From NCBI GenBank assembly GCA_002343325.1, contig DDSG01000100.1:1-36472 (forward strand): a stretch of 36,472 nt of DNA, read 5' to 3'. The stretch comes from Phycisphaerales bacterium UBA2396. GTDB taxonomy: Bacteria > Planctomycetota > Phycisphaerae > Phycisphaerales > UBA1924. Made by a program: the position numbers and the translations under genes. The notes beneath the pieces are model-generated. The model did no database searches and was not told the DNA's origin. It saw only the letters and a list, made by a program, of their open reading frames with translations. This document shows, piece by piece, positions 1-7,197 of the stretch (its first letter is position 1; every line of letters begins with the position of its first letter).

Positions 1-942
1 CTGGTTGCCTTTCCGACCGAGACGGTGTACGGGCTGGGGGCGGATGCGACGTCGGAAGCCGCGGTGCGACAAGTGTTTGCGGTGAAGGGGAGGCCCGCGG
101 AGAACCCCCTGATCGTGCATGTGAGCGACGCCCGGATGGCTCGGGGCGTGGTGGCGGGGTGGTCGGCGGAGGCGCAGCGGCTGGCGGAGGCGTTTTGGCC
201 TGGGCCGCTGACGCTGGTTCTGCCGAAGGCGGTGGGGGTGTCGCCCGTGGTGACGGCGGGCGGGCCGATGGTGGCGGTGCGGAGCCCGGACCACGCGCTG
301 ACGCTGGCGATGATCGAGACGTTCGGCAGGCCGGTGGTGGGGCCGAGTGCGAACCCATCGGGCGGGGTGTCGCCGACGACGGCGGAGCATGTTCGTTCAT
401 CGTTTTCGTCCGAGCAGGTGTACGTGCTGGACGGCGGGCCATGCCGTGGCGGGATCGAGTCGACAGTGGTGAGCCTGGCGGGTCGGCCGCGTGTGCTGCG
501 TCCGGGGCTGGTGTCGGCGGTGGAGATTGGGCGGGTGCTGGGTGTTTCGGTGGAGGAGGGAGAACCCGGGCGCGTGGATGGTGGGCAGAGCGGGAGCCCT
601 GGACAGATGGTGCAGCACTATGCGCCGCGGGCGACGGCGGTGCTGTTTCAGCCGGAGGAGTGGGAGCGTGTGGAGGAGATGTTGAGCGGGGCGGAGGGTC
701 CAGGCGTGGTGGTGACGCACGCGGCGCGGGTGGTGGCACCGCCGCACCGCGTGATCGTGATGCCGGGGGATGCGGAGGGGTACGCGTCGAGGTTGTATGG
801 GGCGTTGCGAGAGGCGGACGCGGGTGGGCCGAGCGTGATCGCGGTGGAGACTCCGCCGCGAGGAGAGGTCGGCACGCGTGAGTGGGGCGTGTGGATGGCG
901 GTGCGGGATCGGTTGATCCGCGCGACGTTGCCGATGGAGTGA
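1..942 (+). CDS. L-threonylcarbamoyladenylate synthase (Sua5/YwlC type), 5' end cut by window
   Basis: The reading frame is open from the first base, so the start codon and roughly the first 20-30 residues lie outside the window. The family makes threonylcarbamoyl-AMP from threonine, bicarbonate and ATP, the first step of t6A synthesis in tRNAs that read ANN codons. The visible part holds the YrdC core: FPTETVYGLGADA at the very start, the KGRPAENPL segment, and VGPSANPSGGVSPT, which carries the conserved S-A-N. After residue ~195 the SPGQMVQHYAP linker leads into the extra C-terminal domain that separates Sua5 from the shorter YrdC/TsaC. It ends 15 bases before the stop of the convergent rhomboid gene. 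The assignment is firm at family level. Confidence 0.93.
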   Translation: MVAFPTETVYGLGADATSEAAVRQVFAVKGRPAENPLIVHVSDARMARGVVAGWSAEAQRLAEAFWPGPLTLVLPKAVGVSPVVTAGGPMVAVRSPDHALTLAMIETFGRPVVGPSANPSGGVSPTTAEHVRSSFSSEQVYVLDGGPCRGGIESTVVSLAGRPRVLRPGLVSAVEIGRVLGVSVEEGEPGRVDGGQSGSPGQMVQHYAPRATAVLFQPEEWERVEEMLSGAEGPGVVVTHAARVVAPPHRVIVMPGDAEGYASRLYGALREADAGGPSVIAVETPPRGEVGTREWGVWMAVRDRLIRATLPME

Positions 943-957
943 AGGCGTGGGCTGTGG

Positions 958-2130
958 TCAGCCGGTGCGGCCGCGGAGGCGTTGGGTGGCCTCGTGGAGG
1001 ATGTCGCGTTCGCGGTCGGAGAGGCTTTCCTTGCCCTGGGCGGAGACCTTGGCGAGGATGCGGTCGATCTCGTCCTGAGGTGTTGCTTGCGGCTCGTCGG
1101 CGAGGCGGAGCTTGGGCTTGCGGGGTTTGCGGGAGTCCTTGAGGATGTCGAAGAAGTCGGTGAGGAGGTGTGGACGGCGGATGAGCCAGAAGCCCGCGAT
1201 GGCGCCGCCGAGGTGAGCCGCGTCGCCGCCGGCGTTGCTGGCGGGGTTGGCGTGGTTGAGGATGAGGCTGAGAGCGGCGATGGCGACGTAGCCGTAGGCG
1301 ATGAGTCGGAGAGGGAGGTCGACGGGTGGGAAGAGGAGCATCATGCGCTCGTTGGGGCGGATTTTTGCGCAGGCGACGATGACGCCGAAGACGCCCGCGG
1401 AGGCGCCGACGAGGCTTGTGGTGCTTTCCTGGACGAGGGCGAGGGGGAGGGGCTTCATGCCGAGAGAGCCAGTCCAGATGATCGCGAGGAGGTTGAGTGC
1501 GAGGTAGGCGACGCCGCCGAAGATGCCGCAGGCGAGGTAGAAGGCGAGGTATTTGCGTCGGCCGAGGTACTGCTCGACCATCCAGCCGAACATGTAGAGG
1601 CCGAACATGTTGAAGGCGATGTGGATGATGTTGGCGTGGAGGAATTGGAAGGTGACGAGTCGCCAGACCTGAAGGCGTTGGAAGCCTTGGTAGGTGGAGA
1701 AGTGGCCGAGGGCGGTGAGGGGATCCTGGACGAGGTAGACGGCGGCGACGATGGGGAGACCTGTGGCGGGGTCGACGACGACGTCCTTGGTGCCGGGCTT
1801 GACGAGGGTGGTGTAGGCGGGGTTTCCGGCGCGGCGGAGGTATTCGCGGTCGGCCTGGAAGCCCTGTGGGTGGAGGAAGAAGGGGGACTCGACGAAGCCC
1901 TGGTCGGTGAAGGGCTTGAGGGTTTGTGGGGGTGCGAAGGAGCGGACAACGGGGATGCCGGCGGAGGAGAAGAGGATGCAGCCGAGGAAGATGGCGACGT
2001 TGATGACGATGAGCCAGGTGTTGACGGACCAGAAGCGAGGGGAGGAGGTGAGTTCGGCGCGTGAGGTCGGGCCGACGTAGCCGCGGTCGGGGTCGTCGGA
2101 TCGGGCGTAGATGCGGTCGTGGAGTGCCAT
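958..2130 (-). CDS. Rhomboid family intramembrane serine protease
   Basis: 390 residues. Rhomboids cleave transmembrane substrates with a Ser-His dyad inside the membrane. The nucleophile motif is GASAG at residues 242-246 (Ser244) and the base is His306 in AAHLGGAIAGF. An HANIIHIAFNMFGLYMFG helix (165-182) matches the usual H-x-x-x-N region of the family. About 90 residues (60-150) are inserted between the first membrane helix and the core, longer than in simple bacterial rhomboids. The tail (353-386) is soluble and carries DEIDRILAKVSAQGKESLSD, a motif also present in the upstream M50-like protein, with which it shares an N-terminal ARSDDP as well. It starts 8 bases after that gene, so the two are almost certainly co-transcribed. 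No Shine-Dalgarno site is visible before the ATG. Confidence 0.9.
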   Translation of the reverse strand: MALHDRIYARSDDPDRGYVGPTSRAELTSSPRFWSVNTWLIVINVAIFLGCILFSSAGIPVVRSFAPPQTLKPFTDQGFVESPFFLHPQGFQADREYLRRAGNPAYTTLVKPGTKDVVVDPATGLPIVAAVYLVQDPLTALGHFSTYQGFQRLQVWRLVTFQFLHANIIHIAFNMFGLYMFGWMVEQYLGRRKYLAFYLACGIFGGVAYLALNLLAIIWTGSLGMKPLPLALVQESTTSLVGASAGVFGVIVACAKIRPNERMMLLFPPVDLPLRLIAYGYVAIAALSLILNHANPASNAGGDAAHLGGAIAGFWLIRRPHLLTDFFDILKDSRKPRKPKLRLADEPQATPQDEIDRILAKVSAQGKESLSDRERDILHEATQRLRGRTG

Positions 2131-2138
2131 GAAGGAGG

Positions 2139-3266
2139 TTAGTCGGATCGGCGGCGTTTGGTGGCGAGGTCGAGAACGGCCCGCTCATCATCGGTCAGGC
2201 TGGCCATGCCGGTGAGGGATATTTTGCGGAGGACCTCGTCGAGGCGGGCCTCGTCGTCTGTGGGTGGTTCGGCGGTGCGAGGGGCGGAGGTGGCTGCGGC
2301 GGGGCTGGGCGTGTGTCGGATGGGGGGATCGTCCGGTGCGAGGTCTGGGAAGCGGGCGGGGTCGAGATCGTCGTCGAAGTCTGAGAGGAGGGGATCGGGG
2401 TGGGCGTTTCGTGCGAGGGGATCGTCGGCGAGGGGGAGCGTGATGAACTCGGCGCGGCGGAGTTCGAGCCAGGAGGCGAGCCCGCCGAAGAGCGCGACGG
2501 CGAGGAGGGTGGTCTGACCGGCGGCGGCGCCGACGACGAGGAGCGCGCCGGCGGTGAGGAGGCCGACAAGCCCGACAACGCGAGCGGCGGCGGGACGAGC
2601 GCCGCGGCCGACCCATGCTTCGAGGGTTCGGCCGCCGTCGAGCGGGGTCATGGGGAGGAGGTTGAGCCCGGCGACGCAGAGATTGGCGTAGTAGGCCCAC
2701 CAGAGGATGGCGGAGGGCCAATCGGTGAGGGAGGCGGCGATGGGGCGCGGGTTGAAGGGGTTGAAGAGGAGGTGAGAGGTCGGGGAGCCCATGAGGAAGA
2801 GGGCGGCGGCGAGTGTGCCGGCGAGGGCGAGGGAGACGACGGTGGGCGTGAGGACGAGGATGAGCCTGGGGACGAGCGGGCGAGGGAGCGTGGGCCCGAG
2901 GAGGGAACCGAGGGGCCAGAGTGGGATGTACTCGGGCTCGACGCCGAGTCGATGGGCGACGGCGAGTCTGGCGAGTTCGCGGAGGAGGACGACGGCGGCG
3001 ACGAAGAAGACGGCGAGCGCGATGTAGGAGGGGCCGACACGGTCGAGGGGGATCGCGAGGAGGAGGACAGCGGCGACCCAGAAGAGGAAGACCCAGTGGA
3101 CGCCGACGCGGAAGGAGCGGAAGGAGAAGAGGGAGATTGACCAGGTGAGGGGGTCGTCGGAGCGGGCGAAGACCTGGCCGAAGGAGAGTGCGCGGCGCGT
3201 GGGGGAGGCGGCGGAGGGGGACCCTCGTTGCGGTCTGGAGGCGTGTTGTCGCGGGTGCTCGGTCAC
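2139..3266 (-). CDS. M50 (site-2-protease-like) membrane protein with degraded zinc motif
   Basis: 375 residues from a GTG at 3266, chosen because AAGAG lies 8 bases upstream; a TTG six bases earlier has no better site. Site-2 proteases cleave substrates in the membrane using HExxH and a distant N/DG motif. Here the second motif is intact (LNLLPMTPLDGGRTLEAW, residues 201-218) and the first helix context is right (VVLLRELARLAVAHRLGVEP), but HExxH reads RELAR (residues 96-100): both histidines are arginine and only the glutamate survives. Proteolysis is therefore unlikely. Several membrane helices precede a soluble tail ending in a copy of the rhomboid's C-terminal motif (DEARLDEVLRKIS, then SLTDDERAVL). 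A structural or adaptor role for the next gene is my inference. Confidence 0.85.
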   Translation of the reverse strand: MTEHPRQHASRPQRGSPSAASPTRRALSFGQVFARSDDPLTWSISLFSFRSFRVGVHWVFLFWVAAVLLLAIPLDRVGPSYIALAVFFVAAVVLLRELARLAVAHRLGVEPEYIPLWPLGSLLGPTLPRPLVPRLILVLTPTVVSLALAGTLAAALFLMGSPTSHLLFNPFNPRPIAASLTDWPSAILWWAYYANLCVAGLNLLPMTPLDGGRTLEAWVGRGARPAAARVVGLVGLLTAGALLVVGAAAGQTTLLAVALFGGLASWLELRRAEFITLPLADDPLARNAHPDPLLSDFDDDLDPARFPDLAPDDPPIRHTPSPAAATSAPRTAEPPTDDEARLDEVLRKISLTGMASLTDDERAVLDLATKRRRSD

Positions 3267-3305
3267 GTACAAGGCTCTTCGCGTGTCGAGGGGAAATGGA
3301 TCGGG

Positions 3306-3881
3306 TCAGTGAGGAGGAGAAGAGGTGAAGAGGCCGCGTTGATGGGCGATGAGGATGGTGGCGATGGACTTGGCGTCGGCGAGGCGGCCGTCGGAGGCCA
3401 TGGCGAGGGCGTCGCGGGCGTCGATGAGGACGACGGAGAGTGCCTCGTCGGGCTCGGGGCGTTGGCCGAGGTGGGTGAGGCCTGAGGCGGCGTAGGCCCA
3501 CATGAGTTCATCGGTCATTCCCGGCGTGGTGTGGAACCGAGAGAGGGGGGTGAGGGTTGCGGCCTGATAACCGGTCTCTTCGAGGAGCTCGCGGTGGGCG
3601 GTGCGGGTGGGGTCTTCGCCCTGTTCGCGAGTGCCGGCGGGGAGTTCGAGGAGGGCCTTGCCGAGGGCGAAGCGTTCGTTGCGGACGAAGACGATGCGTG
3701 GAGGGAGGCCGGGCGCTTCGAGGATGGGGAGGATGACGACGGCGCCGGGGTGGCGGACGCATTCGCGTGCGAACTCTTCGCCGGCGGGGGTGCGGAGGAC
3801 GACCTGCTCGAAGTCGAACTTTCGGCCGCGATGGAGCGTTCGGCGGGTTACTTCCTGGAACGTCTTGTTGGTGTCATCCAC
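3306..3881 (-). CDS. Nudix hydrolase, ADP-ribose pyrophosphatase-like
   Basis: 191 residues from the GTG at 3881. Longer in-frame extensions read as low-complexity proline/serine sequence in the tail of the upstream gene and are rejected. The Nudix box GX5EX7REUXEEXGU is complete: G-TREQG-E, seven residues, then RELLEETGY. It is preceded by ALLELPAG, as in ADP-ribose/NDP-sugar pyrophosphatases. N-terminal strands (FDFEQVVLRTP) and the PGVVILP-type segment (HPGAVVILPILE) also fit that subfamily. Substrate is not determined by sequence alone; ADP-ribose is the family norm. The start overlaps the end of the acyltransferase gene by 8 bases, suggesting translational coupling. No Shine-Dalgarno site is visible. 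Confidence 0.85.
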   Translation of the reverse strand: MDDTNKTFQEVTRRTLHRGRKFDFEQVVLRTPAGEEFARECVRHPGAVVILPILEAPGLPPRIVFVRNERFALGKALLELPAGTREQGEDPTRTAHRELLEETGYQAATLTPLSRFHTTPGMTDELMWAYAASGLTHLGQRPEPDEALSVVLIDARDALAMASDGRLADAKSIATILIAHQRGLFTSSPPH

Positions 3882-4653
3882 GCGAGGAGGGTAGGGGGTC
3901 GGCGTTGGTGGTGAGCGTGGGGACGAGCGGGGAGTGCTGGTCGGCGGGGCCTGGCGCGGGGTATCGGCCTTTGGAGCGTTCGCGGATGATGCGGCGGAGC
4001 TCAAGGCGCATGTCTTCGATGACGGAGGCGAGTTTGGAGAGGGCGGCGTCGGGGCCGTCTTTCATGAGTTCGTCGTGGTCGATGGGGTGTCCGTACATGA
4101 CGGCGATGGGGCAGCGGAAGGGCGTGGGGCGGGGGCGGTGAAGAGGCCAGGCGTCGAAGACACCCTCGACGGCGACTGGGACGACGGGGCACTTGGCGCG
4201 TTTGAGGAGAAGGAGTGTGCCGCGTTTGAAGTCCTGGAGAGCGCCGTCGCGGGAGCGTGAGCCTTCGGGGAAGATGACGAGTGCGTGCCCGTCGGCGAGG
4301 ACGGAGAGGGCGGTTTTGATGGCGGCGGTGTCGCCTTGGCCGTCTTCGCGGATGGGGATGGAGTTGAGGGCGGAGATGAGCCAGGCGAAGGGCTTGAACT
4401 TGAAGAGCCCTGCGCGGGCGATGAAGGCGACCTGTCGTTGGTGGATGAAGGAGCCGACGAGGGGTGGATCGAGGAAGGACTGGTGGTTGGCGGCGATGAG
4501 GAGGGGGCCGTCGGCGGGGACACGATCGACGTGGTGGGCGCGTGCGCCGAAGCAGGAATAGAGGAAGAAGCGAGCGGTTCGGCTGCAAAGGAAATAGACG
4601 AAGGACTTCAGGACGCTGTGGTTGGGGTTGCGGGCGCGGATCCGTGCGAGCAT
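3874..4653 (-). CDS. 1-acylglycerol-3-phosphate O-acyltransferase family protein (PlsC-like)
   Basis: 259 residues from the ATG at 4653. Further upstream the frame runs through acpS antisense sequence and is not credible. The family adds an acyl chain to lysophosphatidate at the membrane. The HX4D motif is NHQSFLDP and the glycerol-phosphate binding motif is FPEGSRSRDG. A hydrophobic stretch (VLKSFVYFLCSRTARFFLYSCFG, written here only as a location, residues ~14-36) precedes them and could anchor the protein. The gene begins 19 bases after acpS, so carrier-protein activation and lipid acylation sit together. It overlaps the Nudix start. The last ~25 residues are proline/serine rich. Exact lipid substrate is not determined. 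Confidence 0.88.
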   Translation of the reverse strand: MLARIRARNPNHSVLKSFVYFLCSRTARFFLYSCFGARAHHVDRVPADGPLLIAANHQSFLDPPLVGSFIHQRQVAFIARAGLFKFKPFAWLISALNSIPIREDGQGDTAAIKTALSVLADGHALVIFPEGSRSRDGALQDFKRGTLLLLKRAKCPVVPVAVEGVFDAWPLHRPRPTPFRCPIAVMYGHPIDHDELMKDGPDAALSKLASVIEDMRLELRRIIRERSKGRYPAPGPADQHSPLVPTLTTNADPLPSSRG

Positions 4654-4672
4654 GGCGGAGTGTATTGCGGGG

Positions 4673-5047
4673 TTACTCGGCGATGGCGCTGGCGATGGCG
4701 AGTGAGGCGGTGTGGGAGAGGGAGAGGTGCCAGCGGCGGATGCCGAGGGATTGGGCGATGAGGGAGGCTTGGCCGGTGAGGAAGAGGATGGGCTGTCCGG
4801 AGGGGAGTTTGCGGACTTCGATGTCGGTCCAGGCGATGCCGTCACGCCAGCCGGTGCCGAGGCATTTGAGGACGGCTTCCTTGGCGGCGTATCGGGCGGC
4901 GGCGTGCTCGGCGAGGCGTTTGGGGTTGGATTCGCAGTAGGCGCGTTCGGCGGGGGTGTAGACGCGATTCCAGAAGGCGTCGGCGTGTCGCTCGATCATG
5001 TCGGCGATGCGGGCGACGTCGATGATGTCCACGCCGTGGGAGATCAT
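4673..5047 (-). CDS. acpS: Holo-[acyl-carrier-protein] synthase
   Basis: 124 residues, the usual length. The enzyme moves 4'-phosphopantetheine from coenzyme A to the serine of acyl carrier protein. Family marks are the N-terminal GVDIIDVARI, with the metal-binding aspartate, and the RYAAKEAVLKCLGTG motif, with the catalytic/metal glutamate in W/AAKEA. The C-terminal LSLSHTASLAIASAIAE is typical. Start and stop of the neighbours overlap as ATGA: the FmdB-type gene stops at 5044-5046 and acpS starts at 5047, a classic translational-coupling arrangement. The downstream gene is a phospholipid acyltransferase, which fits the lipid role. Confidence 0.93.
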   Translation of the reverse strand: MISHGVDIIDVARIADMIERHADAFWNRVYTPAERAYCESNPKRLAEHAAARYAAKEAVLKCLGTGWRDGIAWTDIEVRKLPSGQPILFLTGQASLIAQSLGIRRWHLSLSHTASLAIASAIAE

Positions 5048-5382
5048 GGCTTGGCGGGTTTGGCGGGCTTCGCGGGCTTGGCTTCGGCCGCGGGCTTGGC
5101 GTCCTTTGCTGCGGGCTTGGCGTCGCTCGAGCCTGCTGCGGTTGAAGCGGCGGGTGTGGGGGCGGGCTTGTCGGCGGAGGCGGCTTTTTTGTAGCTGTCG
5201 GAGCGGTAGTCGGTCTGATAGAAGCCCGAGCCCTTGAAGACGAGGGCGGCGCCGGTGCCGATGAGTCGTTCGAGGGCCTTTTTGCCGCACTGCGGGCAGG
5301 TCTTCAGGGGCTTGGCGGTCATGGACTGGAACTGCTCGAACTGGTGCTTGCAGGCGGAGCATCGATAGTCGTAGGTGGGCAT
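5044..5382 (-). CDS. FmdB-family putative regulatory zinc-ribbon protein
   Basis: 112 residues from the ATG at 5382. The N-terminus MPTYDYRCSACKHQFEQFQS is the standard opening of the FmdB/CxxC_CxxC_SSSS family, with one zinc ribbon made of CSAC (8-11) and CPQC (~31-34), followed by the family's FKGSGFYQTDYR segment. The last ~45 residues are low-complexity Ala/Lys/Pro repeats of the type AKPAKPAKP, probably unstructured. The family's biochemical role is poorly known; regulatory function is only a database tradition. It lies 28 bases after grpE and overlaps acpS by four bases, so it is part of the chaperone operon. Confidence 0.85.
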   Translation of the reverse strand: MPTYDYRCSACKHQFEQFQSMTAKPLKTCPQCGKKALERLIGTGAALVFKGSGFYQTDYRSDSYKKAASADKPAPTPAASTAAGSSDAKPAAKDAKPAAEAKPAKPAKPAKP

Positions 5383-5410
5383 GGTCGAGCTCGCGGGAGG
5401 GTGGGGTTGC

Positions 5411-5941
5411 TCAGGCGGGCGTGACGGCGACCTTGGCGGGTCGGATGACGCGTTCGGTGCCGGCGACGTCGATGGTGTATCCGGGCTGGAAGCAGGAGGC
5501 GACGAGACCTGGGCCGACGCCATCGACGGGCTGGTGCATGACGGCCTCGTGTCGGCCCGGTTCGAAGGGATCGCCCTGCTTTGGGAGGATGGTTCCGACG
5601 CCGTGTCCGACGAGGGTCTTCATGAGTTCGTCGCGGATGACGCGGACGCCGTCGATGACCTGAGCGGCGGAGGCCTTGGTGGGGTCGATGGCGAGAGCGA
5701 GGTCGAAGTGGTCGAGGACGGAGAGGATGGACTGGGTGACGGCGGCCATGCCGTGGAGCTTGGCGTGGGCTTCGTTCTGGAGGGCGCGGCGTTGGGAGTT
5801 CTGGTAGTCGGCGGCGAGGCGGAGGTAGCGGTTGTTGGCGTCGGCGAGGTCGGCCTCGAGCTTGGCGACGCGGTCGGCGAGTTGGGCGGCGGATTCGACT
5901 TCGTCGCTCAGGTCGTGATGGGGTGTGGTGTCGTCGGACAT
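5411..5941 (-). CDS. grpE: Nucleotide exchange factor GrpE
   Basis: 176 residues, normal for GrpE. The protein releases ADP from DnaK. An N-terminal coiled coil (LADRVAKLEADLADANNRYLRLAADYQN, about residues 20-48) includes the typical Y-x-R-x-x-A-D-x-x-N pattern. The central helices carry ILSVLDHFDLALA, and the C-terminal beta wing has GVGTILPKQGDPFEPGRHEAVM, matching the family's FDPxxHEAV signature. It starts 9 bases after dnaJ ends, in order dnaJ-grpE. No dnaK is in the window, so the partner is encoded elsewhere. Confidence 0.93.
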   Translation of the reverse strand: MSDDTTPHHDLSDEVESAAQLADRVAKLEADLADANNRYLRLAADYQNSQRRALQNEAHAKLHGMAAVTQSILSVLDHFDLALAIDPTKASAAQVIDGVRVIRDELMKTLVGHGVGTILPKQGDPFEPGRHEAVMHQPVDGVGPGLVASCFQPGYTIDVAGTERVIRPAKVAVTPA

Positions 5942-5950
5942 GGTGGTGCC

Positions 5951-7096
5951 TCAGGCGCCGAAGGCGTCTTTGACTTTCTTCCAAAAGCCGTCGCGTTCGG
6001 GCATGACGGATTTTTCTTCGGTGGCGGCGAACTCTCGGAGGAGGTCTTCCTGCTTTTTGGAGAGCTTGCGTGGGACTTCGATGCCGACAACGACGCCCAT
6101 GTCGCCTCGGCGTTGGGAGCGGAGATTGGGGAGGCCTTTGCCGGGGATTCGGAGGACCGAGCCGTGGGGCGTGCCGCGCGGGATGGAGAGTGTGGCTTTG
6201 CCGTCGATGGCGGGGATTTCGATTTCGGCGCCGAGGGCGGCCTGGGTGAAGGAGATGGGGAGTTCGAGGACGAGGTGGTCGTTCTCGCGGCGGAAGAGGT
6301 CATGATCGCGGACGCGCACGACGACGTGGAGGTCGCCGCGCGGGCCTTCGCCGGAGGGGGAGACTTCGGGAGGTGGCGGTTCGCCCTCACCCTGGATGCG
6401 GACGACCTGGCCGTCGGAGATGCCCGCGGGGACCTTGATGGAGAGCTTGCGGGGCTTGGGGACGCGCCCTTTGCCGCGGCAGGAGTCGCACTTGTCCTTG
6501 ATGGTGGAGCCACGACCCTGGCAGGCGGGGCAGGTGGTGACCATGCGGAACATGCCGCCCAAGCCGGTTTGCTGGACTTTGCCCTGACCGCCGCAGGTCG
6601 GGCACTTGACGGGTTTGGAGCCGGGCTTGGCGCCGGAGCCCTTGCAGGGGTCGCAGAGATCGGCGCGTTGGAATTCGATGTCTCGCTCGCAGCCTGAGAA
6701 GACGTCTTCGAGGGAGATGTCGATTTCGTACTCGAGGTCGTATCCGCGGGGCGGGCCGCCGCGGCTGCGTCCGCCGCCGCCCATGCCGCCCATGCCGTTG
6801 AAGAGATCGCCGAACATCGAGAAGATGTCCTCGACGTTCATGCGTTGGAAGTCGTGTCCTGCGGCGCCGGCGCCGCGGAGGCCTTCGTGGCCGTACTGGT
6901 CGTAGATCCGGCGTTTCTGTTCGTCGGCGAGGACTTCGTAGGCGGCGGCGGCTTCCTTGAAGTTTTTCTCGGCCTCGGCGTCCCCGGGGTTTCGGTCGGG
7001 GTGGTACTTCATGGCGAGGCGGCGGTAGGCGCGTTTGATTTCCTCCGCGTCGGCGGAGCGTTCGACGCCCAGAATGTCGTAGTAGTCGCGCGGCAT
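5951..7096 (-). CDS. dnaJ: Chaperone protein DnaJ
   Basis: 381 residues, full length type I. The J domain has the HPD tripeptide at residues 32-34 (YHPDRNPGD), which stimulates DnaK's ATPase. A Gly-rich region (GGMGGGGRSRGGPPRG) follows. All four zinc-centre repeats are intact: CDPCKGSG, CPTCGGQG, CPACQGRG and CDSCRGKG, then the substrate-binding C-terminal domains (VPAGISDGQVVRIQGEGEP). The gene is preceded by a 12-bp palindrome (7127-7154) separating it from groEL1 and followed directly by grpE. No intact CIRCE operator was found upstream, so heat regulation cannot be read from the sequence. Confidence 0.96.
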   Translation of the reverse strand: MPRDYYDILGVERSADAEEIKRAYRRLAMKYHPDRNPGDAEAEKNFKEAAAAYEVLADEQKRRIYDQYGHEGLRGAGAAGHDFQRMNVEDIFSMFGDLFNGMGGMGGGGRSRGGPPRGYDLEYEIDISLEDVFSGCERDIEFQRADLCDPCKGSGAKPGSKPVKCPTCGGQGKVQQTGLGGMFRMVTTCPACQGRGSTIKDKCDSCRGKGRVPKPRKLSIKVPAGISDGQVVRIQGEGEPPPPEVSPSGEGPRGDLHVVVRVRDHDLFRRENDHLVLELPISFTQAALGAEIEIPAIDGKATLSIPRGTPHGSVLRIPGKGLPNLRSQRRGDMGVVVGIEVPRKLSKKQEDLLREFAATEEKSVMPERDGFWKKVKDAFGA

Positions 7097-7126
7097 GGGG
7101 AGCTCGGGAGGATCGGTTTGGGAATC

Positions 7127-7154
7127 AAGCCCACGGGTGTGAACCCGTGGGCTT
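7127..7154. terminator. Perfect 12-bp inverted repeat between groEL1 and dnaJ
   Basis: AAGCCCACGGGT at 7127-7138, GTGA loop, ACCCGTGGGCTT at 7143-7154: a perfect 12-bp stem with a four-base loop. On the minus strand it lies 43 bases after the groEL1 stop and 30 before dnaJ. No U-run follows in that direction, so it would be an atypical intrinsic terminator, an attenuator or RNA-stability hairpin, or a copy of a REP-like dispersed palindrome. The structure is certain; the function is not. Confidence 0.6.
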
Positions 7155-7197
7155 CGGAAAGCGTGGTGGTCCGCGGTGTCCCGCGGGAGGGCGTGTC

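Noticed and set aside
3882..4004. 41-residue N-terminal extension of the Nudix protein
   Set aside because: Pro/Ser-rich sequence read antisense-like through the acyltransferase tail; the GTG at 3881 is where family similarity begins.
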